Below, piece after piece: positions 45,001 through 51,089 of a DNA stretch of 64,000 nucleotides (position 1 is its first letter; each line of letters starts with the position of its first letter). The translations under genes and the position numbers were made by a program. The DNA comes from Flavivirga algicola (lineage in GTDB: Bacteria > Bacteroidota > Bacteroidia > Flavobacteriales > Flavobacteriaceae). Below the pieces are notes generated by a model. That model saw only the letters and a program-made list of their open reading frames with translations, searched no databases and was not told the origin of the DNA. The stretch is from the NCBI RefSeq assembly GCF_012910715.1, contig NZ_JABBHF010000001.1, positions 317,170 to 381,169 of the forward strand, written 5' to 3'.

Positions 45001-45451
45001 TTAAAATATCATAGTAGATCTTAAGGCTTTCTTCAAACGAACCTTTATCATCAAGGATGATCGCTTTTTGATATAAGCCATTGGCAATCTCCTTCTTGTC
45101 CTTATTTCCCTCAGAAAATTCAATATACTCTTCAAAATAGTCAAGTGCCTTATCGTAATTGCCTCTTTGACGTTCAAGAACACCATATTGATATTTAGCT
45201 AATACCTCCCAACTTTTTAATCCAGACTTTACACTTATATTATAAAGACTATCTATATACAATTCGGCCATAGTATTGTTAGACCTATTATTAAGATATT
45301 CCCAGGAAATATTTTTTATTACTTGAGCTTTGGAAGAATCTGTTACAGCCTTTTTCAACTCAAGCTGTAAACTATCTAATGTAGCAGTTTGGCAAAAAGA
45401 AATTGAGTAATAGAAAGTCGTTAAAAATAATATACAAATCTTGTATTTCAT
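42047..45451 (-). CDS. TPR sensor histidine kinase-receiver-nucleotide cyclase hybrid
   Basis: This 1134-residue protein has a signal peptide (1-20), about seven TPR units (about 85-350), a coiled coil, one helix (403-420), then HisKA (His469 in NTSHELRTPLNG), HATPase (580-685), receiver (Asp730/731, phospho-Asp774, Lys826) and a class III cyclase (about 875-1045). The cyclase keeps metal aspartates Asp886 and Asp930 and catalytic Asn1001/Arg1005. The two base-selecting residues are atypical: Gln926 where Lys is usual, Ala994 where Thr/Asp is usual. A short TPR-like tail follows. It is convergent with the oxidoreductase and probably signals by phosphorylation and a cyclic nucleotide. Confidence 0.9.
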   Translation of the reverse strand: MKYKICILFLTTFYYSISFCQTATLDSLQLELKKAVTDSSKAQVIKNISWEYLNNRSNNTMAELYIDSLYNISVKSGLKSWEVLAKYQYGVLERQRGNYDKALDYFEEYIEFSEGNKDKKEIANGLYQKAIILDDKGSFEESLKIYYDILKIYEEIKDVFGEATTLNAIGEVLKKSGKIDLALEHYNKALVIFEKLEDKTEMANCYYNIGDTYILLKDYDKALIYFNNALKLDTELNSKWGMAYDYESLGKVSSLQQHYKIALNYHQKALDLRSQLNQKRELSMSYFEIAKNYFKLKNYNLAEEFAIKSLAISEAIGDKEKSKDNYTILSELYREKGDYKKAFEFNSKLITVKDSLYNKNKSRQIEELQAKFDAEKKQNVISALEKDSEIKDLKLKRQTTFRNIVIGLMVGLILMSFIFFKRFKYKQRLKQEELEKRQLIAEAEGEKERVKELQKIDKLKDEFLANTSHELRTPLNGIIGLSESLKDGVAGQLSPKAIDNLDMIVNSGKRLSNLVNDILDFSKLKNKDLALSLQPIDLHSAVDLVLKVSEFLVKGKDLRLINSIPKDIPLVEADENRLEQILYNLIGNAIKFTESGKVEIGAQEHDGMLSISISDTGLGIPEEKFEAIFKSFEQADGSTVRSYGGTGLGLSVTKQLVELHGGTITVKSEVKKGSKFTFTLPISKQDRKEFNKAIKGELSQSVQKIDDSSGVIQETVPKINNAHIRILVVDDMVVNRRVLENHLTMAGYDVVEASNGKEALKLIDEFIFDLVLLDIMMPNMSGYEVCEKIREQYLTSELPVVLLTAKNRVNDLVTGFNVGANDYLTKPFSKNELLSRIKTHLNLNGIHKATSRFVPSEFLKSVGREAITDVVLGDHTQKKVTVLFTDIRDYTNLSESMTPEQNFKFVNAYVGRMGPIIQSKKGFVNQYLGDGIMALFPQQANQALEAAIGMQKTIQAYNVKRVEEGYKTISVGMGLHTGDLVMGIIGDIHRNDTAIIADTVNTASRMEGVTKYYGANIIVSEDSLNTIKNKQDYNFRYLGKVKVKGKDNTIAIYECFDGDTMKSINLKTKTLKYFEKGLSHFYNKEFPKASAAFDTVLTKNPEDLVAKYFVTKSAEYTISGTPKHWDMVNKMKAK

Positions 45452-45577
45452 TTTAAAATTGAGAGTTTGGTTGGATTAACTATTTTATAAAGTTAAGTGT
45501 AAAAATTCAAAATGAACGAATTTGGATAAAATAATTGGCTGTTTTAGTTTAGAAAATGCACCATCAATACGGACAAA

Positions 45578-45617
45578 AAAAGAACTTAATACCTAAACAG
45601 GGGTACTAAGTTCTTTT
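45578..45617 (-). terminator. Terminator after the cytochrome gene
   Basis: AAAAGAACTTA (45578-45588) pairs with TAAGTTCTTTT (45607-45617), with an inner TACC/GGTA pair. On the minus strand the stem leads into a run of T. It separates the stress-protein/cytochrome operon from the large kinase-cyclase gene. Confidence 0.82.
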
Positions 45618-45649
45618 GTAATAGTAGATGAAAATTAACTATCAAAAAG

Positions 45650-46108
45650 TCATCTTTTCATGCCTTTCTTCATTTGCTTGTAATGCTCCTCAAACCACTC
45701 GGGTTGTTCAATTTCATTGTCAAACATATAGTCTGCAATCTGTTCTATATCTTCTTCACTATAAGGTAATTTTTGCATGACTCCAAATCGCCTAACCGCT
45801 CCAAACATTTTTGCATCTTTCTCATTTGGGTTTTTAATCCACTTTTGTATATCGTTTATAAACACTTCTTTTGATGTATCTTCAAATATATAGCGTTTTT
45901 TAATAGCTATCATTGGGGGTGCCAGCCTCTCTTCTTCAGTTTTAGTAGCGTCATGGCATAAATAACAATGTGTTTCCATAAGCTTTTTTCCCGGATGCTC
46001 TTGTAGTACCTTGTTATAAGATTCGGATAGGGTTTTGTTATTTTCATCTTTTGTTTTTTTACAGCCCATAACCATAAAAAATACTATGAAAAAGGCCAAT
46101 ACTTTCAT
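45650..46108 (-). CDS. Monohaem cytochrome c-like lipoprotein
   Basis: The 152-residue product has lipobox FMVMGC (Cys16) and one haem-binding motif CYLCH (Cys48, Cys51, His52). APPM at residues 63-66 and a second methionine-rich stretch could give the axial Met; the family is small c-type cytochromes on the cell surface or in the periplasm. It lies 15 bp downstream of the universal stress gene, so the two form an operon, and the palindrome upstream of that gene would control both. The partner oxidoreductase is unknown. Confidence 0.8.
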   Translation of the reverse strand: MKVLAFFIVFFMVMGCKKTKDENNKTLSESYNKVLQEHPGKKLMETHCYLCHDATKTEEERLAPPMIAIKKRYIFEDTSKEVFINDIQKWIKNPNEKDAKMFGAVRRFGVMQKLPYSEEDIEQIADYMFDNEIEQPEWFEEHYKQMKKGMKR

Positions 46109-46123
46109 TTTACATAAGTTTAA

Positions 46124-46963
46124 TTAATTATTTTTCATTACCAGAAAAGGGATATCAATGCTAAACGCAAAAGTTTCGACTAAGTGTCGGTTAAATAAGC
46201 GCTCTAAAAAAGAATGTTTTTCTCCAACCATACACAGCATTTCTACATGATTCCTAACAATATACTTATGTACAACATCGTACATATCCTTTGTTTTTAT
46301 ATCGATATAATCATGTATGGAATTCACAAATTGCGAGCTAAAAAAATCTATGTTTTCATTTTGTTTCTGCACTAAATGATTTTCGTCTGCAATATGCAAA
46401 ACATGCAATACAGAGTCATTTAATGCTACTAAATCCACAAGAGGTTTTAGGCGTTCCTCATTAAATTCAGTAGCATTGTTAGTAATAAATGCTATTTTAT
46501 TCAAGTTGGAAAAGACACAATTATCAGGAATAGCAAGCACTGGCACTTTACAACGTTGTATAACTCGAACCGTGTTGCTGCCAAAGATTACCTTTTGCAA
46601 TCCAGAAGCCCCTTTAGTCCCCATTACTATTAAATCAACTTGATTTTTTTCGGCAACCTGATCGATAGAATCTATAAAATTATCATAATCAACCATGAAA
46701 TGAAAATGATGCTTATCATTTTTATAGTGTTCCTTCACTTTAGAAACAATATTTGACAACGACTTTTTTGCCGCATCAATTATTGTGTTGTAAATAGTTG
46801 TTGACGATCCAACAACCATCATATCATCAGAAATAAATGATGATGCTTTCTGGACATTAAGTAAATAAAAATCGCATTCAACATCTTTAAGCAATGTTAA
46901 TGCAAAATGAATAGAATTCATGGAATTTTTAGAAAAGTCGGTAGGTAACAATATCGTTTTCAT
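46124..46963 (-). CDS. Universal stress protein, tandem UspA domains
   Basis: A 279-residue protein with two UspA-like halves. The N-terminal half has the ATP-binding pattern G-x2-G-x9-GS as MGTKGASG and IFGSNT (Gly115, Gly118, Gly128, Ser129). The C-terminal half (about 150-279) ends in CMVGEKHSFLERLF and is degenerate at that site. Tandem Usp proteins are often induced under low oxygen or starvation. A Crp/Fnr-like palindrome lies 55 bp upstream of the start (47018-47031). The downstream gene encodes a cytochrome. Confidence 0.9.
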   Translation of the reverse strand: MKTILLPTDFSKNSMNSIHFALTLLKDVECDFYLLNVQKASSFISDDMMVVGSSTTIYNTIIDAAKKSLSNIVSKVKEHYKNDKHHFHFMVDYDNFIDSIDQVAEKNQVDLIVMGTKGASGLQKVIFGSNTVRVIQRCKVPVLAIPDNCVFSNLNKIAFITNNATEFNEERLKPLVDLVALNDSVLHVLHIADENHLVQKQNENIDFFSSQFVNSIHDYIDIKTKDMYDVVHKYIVRNHVEMLCMVGEKHSFLERLFNRHLVETFAFSIDIPFLVMKNN

Positions 46964-46987
46964 TAAGGTACAGAATAGGATTGCAAG

Positions 46988-47031
46988 TAAATATAAGGGG
47001 CATACTTAAAAAAAAACATGATAAATGTCAT
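46988..47031 (-). promoter_or_regulatory. Crp/Fnr-like palindrome and -7 box of the stress-protein operon
   Basis: ATGATAAATGTCAT (47018-47031, plus-strand reading) is a near-palindrome of the form ATGAY-N4-RTCAT. On the minus strand it is followed after exactly 22 bp by TATATTTA (46995-46988), close to the -7 consensus TAnnTTTG. That places the palindrome near -41, the class II activator position. The same palindrome and 22-bp spacing occur before the SLC13-pckA genes. Confidence 0.55.
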
Positions 47032-47221
47032 TTGTAGTCCATTACTTATACCTGAAATAAAAGTTGAAAAATAATTTTAAATATGTCATTTTCGGCATAA
47101 TAAATGTTAGTAAATATGTATCACCCTGCAATCTTAAGTAATAATGTTATTAGCATACTGAAAAATTATGTGGTTGTTAATGGGTAAAAAATTAAATCAC
47201 TAATCGATTTAAAGAATATAA

Positions 47222-47377
47222 ATGAAAAAAAACCTTGTTTTTCTAACAATTATGGCCTTAGTATTGGCAATAATACTATTAGGACTTCTAATTTATAATT
47301 TAGAAATTATCCCTGGTATTGTGGGGTTAATATTTGGGTTGATTGCATATTATCTATCAAAAAAAGTAATTGTATAA
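47222..47377 (+). CDS. Small two-helix membrane protein, 51 aa
   Basis: ATG at 47222 opens a 51-codon frame. The product has a lysine-led start, one hydrophobic helix (about 5-25) and a second (about 28-44), separated by a short NLEIIP turn, and ends in SKKVIV. Such tiny hairpin membrane proteins are common in Flavobacteriaceae genomes and often unannotated. No conserved family is recognised. It is alone within the 680-bp gap between the stress protein and the first M28 gene. Confidence 0.5.
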   Translation: MKKNLVFLTIMALVLAIILLGLLIYNLEIIPGIVGLIFGLIAYYLSKKVIV

Positions 47378-47643
47378 ACTCTCAAAAAACCATATAGAGT
47401 TCATTATCAAACACTTAAAAATAAGTTTTTAAAAAAACAATAAGCATAAAGCTTTAGAATTTTTATTAAAAACCTTACAAAAAACTAAAGTCCAGAATTT
47501 TATAACATAGATTAAAACTTAACGGGTAAGTAATTTCTCCTCATTTTGCATATATTTGTACTTTAAAGCTTATAACCAAAAGTTTCCCGCCCTTGAAAAT
47601 GGTTTGACCAGCTAGTTGCATGTAAAATCTGACTAATTAACAC
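47378..47643. other. AT-rich intergenic stretch before the M28 pair
   Basis: No further coding frame is convincing here. TATATTTG at 47551-47558, 85 bp before the first M28 gene, matches the -7 consensus but has no clear -33 element. Together with 46964-47221 this is the largest non-coding part of the window; the earlier piece holds the Crp/Fnr-like site. Confidence 0.4.
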
Positions 47644-48696
47644 ATGAAAACCTTTTTTATATTGTCTGCATTTGTACTAGTAGGTACTTGTTCAACGCCA
47701 AAGTATACTGTAAAAATACAAAACCTTAAAAATAGCATTCAATTAGTAGATAGTGTCCACGTTATCAACTATGCCAATAGCATCACTTCAAAAGAATTAA
47801 AAACACATTTATATAAATTTTCATCGGATGAATTTGAAGGGAGAAAAGTTGGTGAAAAGGGACAAAAATTAGCTGCTGAGTTTTTAAAATCGTATTACAT
47901 AAAAGAAAATATAAAATCTCCTCTAGGAGAAAATAATTATTACCAGATTATCCCTAAAGGTTTCTTTTCGGAAGGCATTAATAGCTCCGAAAATGTTTTA
48001 GCATATATAGAAGGTAGTGAAAAACCAGACGAAATCGTTATTATATCAGCACACCTAGACCATCTAGGTATTACTGATGATGGTCAAATAAATCATGGAG
48101 CAGACGACGATGGTTCTGGTACTGTAGCCATTATGGAAATGGCACAAGCTTTTAATTTAGCAAAAAAAGAAGGACATGGTCCAAAACGTTCTATACTATT
48201 TTTACATTTTACCGCAGAAGAAATAGGTAAACAAGGTTCTGAGTTCTATACACAACACCCTATATTTCCTTTAGAAAAAACCGTTACCAACCTAAATATT
48301 GATATGATAGGAAGGGTTGACGAATTACACCAAAACAATAAGGACTATATCTATTTAATAGGCTCGGATAGGCATAGTAAAGAACTTCATTACTTATCTG
48401 AAAAAATAAACAAAACTTATTTTAACATAAATATTGATTACAGATATAATGCAGAAGGTGAAGGCCACCAATATTACTCGCGTTCAGACCACTATAACTT
48501 TGCAATAAAAGGCGTCCCAGTGATTTTTTATTTTAATGGAGAACATAAGGATTACCATGAACCTACAGATACCCCAGATAAAATAGATTACGATCTACTA
48601 CAAAGACGTACAAAACTAATATTTACTACGGCATGGCAAATTGCCAATCAAGAACATCGTATTGTTATAGACGAGCACAATGAACTGTTAAATTAG
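47644..48696 (+). CDS. M28-family zinc aminopeptidase-like lipoprotein (copy 1)
   Basis: The 350-residue protein has lipobox VGTC (Cys16). Zinc-site motifs of M28 are complete: SAHLDHLG (His, Asp), HGADDDGSGTVAIMEMA (bridging Asp), FTAEEIGKQGS (catalytic Glu pair), NIDMIGR (Asp) and HEPTDTPDK (His). M28 enzymes release N-terminal amino acids or cut dipeptides outside the cytoplasm. It is followed 63 bp later by a close paralogue in the same direction, a tandem duplication. It has an N-terminal extension of about 25 residues relative to copy 2. Confidence 0.92.
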   Translation: MKTFFILSAFVLVGTCSTPKYTVKIQNLKNSIQLVDSVHVINYANSITSKELKTHLYKFSSDEFEGRKVGEKGQKLAAEFLKSYYIKENIKSPLGENNYYQIIPKGFFSEGINSSENVLAYIEGSEKPDEIVIISAHLDHLGITDDGQINHGADDDGSGTVAIMEMAQAFNLAKKEGHGPKRSILFLHFTAEEIGKQGSEFYTQHPIFPLEKTVTNLNIDMIGRVDELHQNNKDYIYLIGSDRHSKELHYLSEKINKTYFNINIDYRYNAEGEGHQYYSRSDHYNFAIKGVPVIFYFNGEHKDYHEPTDTPDKIDYDLLQRRTKLIFTTAWQIANQEHRIVIDEHNELLN

Positions 48697-48759
48697 ATTG
48701 AAAAATTGTTATTCTGTTAATTCATTTTTGTATTATCGTACAAAATATATTTTTACAAA

Positions 48760-49770
48760 ATGAAAAAAATAGTAATTCTTCTATATACTACCTTATTGGT
48801 AGTTTCATGCACCTCTTCTCAAAATAAAAAGACTTTAAAAAATGCTAATGCAGCCATTGAGTACGCAAAAACTATTACTGCTGCCGAATTAAAAGAAGCT
48901 CTTTACATTTACGCTTCAGATGAGTACCAAGGCAGAAAAACGGGTGAACCTGGACAAAAGAAAGCCGTTGAGTTTATTAAAAACCATTATATAGCCACAG
49001 GGATTCCTTCTCCTATTGCAGAAGGCGACTATTTCCAGGAAATCCCCACTTCTTACTTTTCTGGTGATATAAAAGACTCCGAAAATGTTTTAGCTTATAT
49101 AAAAGGTTCTGAAAAGCCAGATGAAGTTATTATAATTTCGGCACACTTAGATCATATTGGCATTTCTGGGAATGGAGACATTAATAATGGTGCAGATGAT
49201 GATGGATCGGGAACTGTTGCTATTTTAGAGATTGCTGAAGCCTTAAAAAAAGCATCAGATAAAGGCTATACACCAAAGCGATCTATCTTATTTTTACATG
49301 TTACAGGTGAAGAAATAGGGTTGTTTGGTTCTCGATATTATACCGATGAAGATCCTATTTTTCCTTTAACAAATACTGTAGCCAACCTAAATATAGATAT
49401 GATTGGCCGTGTAGACCCAAAACATAAAGACAATAGAAATTATTTATACCTAATTGGGTCGGATAAACTAAGTAAGGAACTGCATAATGTTTCTGAAGCA
49501 GTGAACAAGAGATACATTAATATGGACTTTGACTATACCTATAATGATGATGATGATCCGAATCGTTTTTATTATCGCTCAGATCATTACAATTTTGCTA
49601 AAAACAATATCCCCGTTATATTCTATTTTAATGGTACCCACGCCGACTATCATAGACCTTCGGATACTCCAGATAAAATTCAATACGATTTGTTGGAAAC
49701 GCGGGCACGGCTTATTTTCCACACGGCTTGGGAATTGGCTAATAGGGATGAACGGGTGAAAGTGGATTAA
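48760..49770 (+). CDS. M28-family zinc aminopeptidase-like lipoprotein (copy 2)
   Basis: This 336-residue paralogue has lipobox VVSC (Cys17) and the same motif set: SAHLDHIG, NGADDDGSGTVAILEIA, VTGEEIGLFGS, NIDMIGRVDP and HRPSDTPDK. All predicted zinc ligands and the catalytic Glu are kept, so both copies may be active. It is closely similar to copy 1 over its whole length (for example AEFLKSYYI against VEFIKNHYI). Copies may differ in substrate. A bidirectional terminator follows at 49814. Confidence 0.92.
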   Translation: MKKIVILLYTTLLVVSCTSSQNKKTLKNANAAIEYAKTITAAELKEALYIYASDEYQGRKTGEPGQKKAVEFIKNHYIATGIPSPIAEGDYFQEIPTSYFSGDIKDSENVLAYIKGSEKPDEVIIISAHLDHIGISGNGDINNGADDDGSGTVAILEIAEALKKASDKGYTPKRSILFLHVTGEEIGLFGSRYYTDEDPIFPLTNTVANLNIDMIGRVDPKHKDNRNYLYLIGSDKLSKELHNVSEAVNKRYINMDFDYTYNDDDDPNRFYYRSDHYNFAKNNIPVIFYFNGTHADYHRPSDTPDKIQYDLLETRARLIFHTAWELANRDERVKVD

Positions 49771-49813
49771 GCTTTTTCTTAAGTAGTTTAAATACAAAGA
49801 TGTATAAAACAAA

Positions 49814-49843
49814 AAAAGCCTTTCAATTTCTTGAAAGGCTTTT
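49814..49843. terminator. Bidirectional terminator between M28 copy 2 and tRNA-His
   Basis: A perfect 13-bp stem (AAAAGCCTTTCAA with TTGAAAGGCTTTT) around TTTC. The minus strand has the longer T-run, so it mainly serves the tRNA transcript, but it can also end the M28 transcript. Confidence 0.85.
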
Positions 49844-49850
49844 ACTTTTG

Positions 49851-49924
49851 GGTGGATGATGGGATTCGAACCCACGACCCTTGGTACCACAAACCAATGC
49901 TCTAACCAACTGAGCTACAACCAC
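49851..49924 (-). tRNA. tRNA-His (anticodon GTG)
   Basis: The minus strand folds into a complete cloverleaf. The anticodon stem TTGGT/ACCAA encloses loop TTGTGGT with anticodon GTG. The T-arm is GTGGG-TTCGAAT-CCCAT and the D-arm region is AGCTCAGTTGGTTAGAGC. A G at 49925 can serve as the extra G(-1) of histidine tRNAs, opposite C73. Acceptor positions 5 and 68 read T and T, an apparent mismatch. No CCA is encoded directly at the end (CACC is present). Confidence 0.93.
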
Positions 49925-49953
49925 CATGTAACTAGCATTTTGTAATGCGTGTG

Positions 49954-49985
49954 CAAATGTAATTGATTTAAACCTTTTCTACAAA
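49954..49985 (-). promoter_or_regulatory. Promoter of tRNA-His
   Basis: On the minus strand, TTTG (49985-49982) and TACATTTG (49961-49954) are separated by 20 bp. Both match the Bacteroidota -33 and -7 elements perfectly. The -7 box lies 28 bp before the tRNA 5' end. It is the best housekeeping promoter match in the window. Confidence 0.65.
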
Positions 49986-50041
49986 GACTTTTTTCAATTA
50001 TTTTATGTTGAAATTAAAAATAAAACTGTCAAAAATTTTAA

Positions 50042-50761
50042 CTATTTAATATCGAACAAACTATCAACCGCAATATGACGTTCGACCGTAAAACCTTCCG
50101 CATACTCAACACCAACTAATCTTCCCAGATCTCGAGCCCTATAAATAATACTATCTGTAAAGTTTTTGCTAGATATAGGTGTTTCCGGCTCTTTACTATG
50201 ACTATTATAGAATTGTGTTTTATAAGCTAGTACAGATGCCATCTTTTTATCTATAAAACCAGAAATATCAACAGTCAAATCTGGTTCTAAATTTTTCCAT
50301 TGTACATAATGATACACTTGCTTAGGCCGCCATGGTGTTTGTAAACTGTGATCGTCACCATGGGTTTCAATTTTAATCAATCCACTTAAAAAACAGGCAT
50401 CGCTAACCAATTTGCTTCCTTTTCCATGATCTATGTGCCTATCATCAATAGCATTACAAAGTACAATATCTGGCTGATATTTACGAATCATTTTAATGAT
50501 CTCTAATTGATGCTTTTTATCATTTACAAAAAAACCGTCTGCAAACCCCATATTAACCCGAACAGCAACCCCTAATACATCTGCAGCCTCTTTAGCTTCC
50601 ACATCTCTAGTTTCTGCAGTACCTCGAGTACCCAGCTCGCCTCTTGTTAAATCTATAACACCTACTTGTTTTCCGTTGGCTATTTCTTTTGCTATGGTAC
50701 CACCACATCCCAATTCCACATCATCGGGGTGAGCTCCAATAGCAAGAATATCTAATTTCAT
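50042..50761 (-). CDS. bshB1: Bacillithiol biosynthesis deacetylase BshB1
   Basis: The 239-residue protein is a LmbE-type metal deacetylase. The zinc site is GAHPDDVELGCGG (His11, Asp14) with DDRHIDH near 128 (His). It has the BshB1 pattern LTRGELGTRGTAETR and GFADGFF. BshB1 removes the acetyl group from GlcNAc-malate during synthesis of bacillithiol, the low-molecular-weight thiol of Bacillota and many Bacteroidota. Other bsh genes are not in the window. It ends 117 bp from the tRNA-His gene. Confidence 0.93.
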   Translation of the reverse strand: MKLDILAIGAHPDDVELGCGGTIAKEIANGKQVGVIDLTRGELGTRGTAETRDVEAKEAADVLGVAVRVNMGFADGFFVNDKKHQLEIIKMIRKYQPDIVLCNAIDDRHIDHGKGSKLVSDACFLSGLIKIETHGDDHSLQTPWRPKQVYHYVQWKNLEPDLTVDISGFIDKKMASVLAYKTQFYNSHSKEPETPISSKNFTDSIIYRARDLGRLVGVEYAEGFTVERHIAVDSLFDIK

Positions 50762-51001
50762 CTGTTACCTTTTATGTTTATTTATTAGTAAAATACAAAC
50801 TCAACCACTATAACCTTCCATTATTAAATCATTGATTATATTTTTTTATAGTACATTTTAAGAGCTACAAAGATTAAATTTATTAAATATATAAGAAATC
50901 ATTAAGAACTCGTTATCACTCTCACGTTTTCGTATTTATTTTCTATAGTTAATACCTCTAAAATCTCATAATTCCCAAAAAATAACACCTTACTAAAAAG
51001 C

Positions 51002-51045
51002 ATGACATTCGTCATAATTATTAGTGGTAATCAGCCGTAATTTTA
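51002..51045 (+). promoter_or_regulatory. Crp/Fnr-like palindrome and -7 box of the SLC13-pckA operon
   Basis: ATGACATTCGTCAT (51002-51015) is a perfect 5-bp-arm palindrome. After 22 bp comes TAATTTTA (51038-51045), close to the -7 consensus, then 44 bp to the SLC13 start. The geometry is identical to that before the universal stress operon (46988-47031), suggesting a shared Crp/Fnr-family activator. Confidence 0.55.
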
Positions 51046-51089
51046 CTATGCAATTATAAAACACTAAAACTAATAAACAATTATATAAT

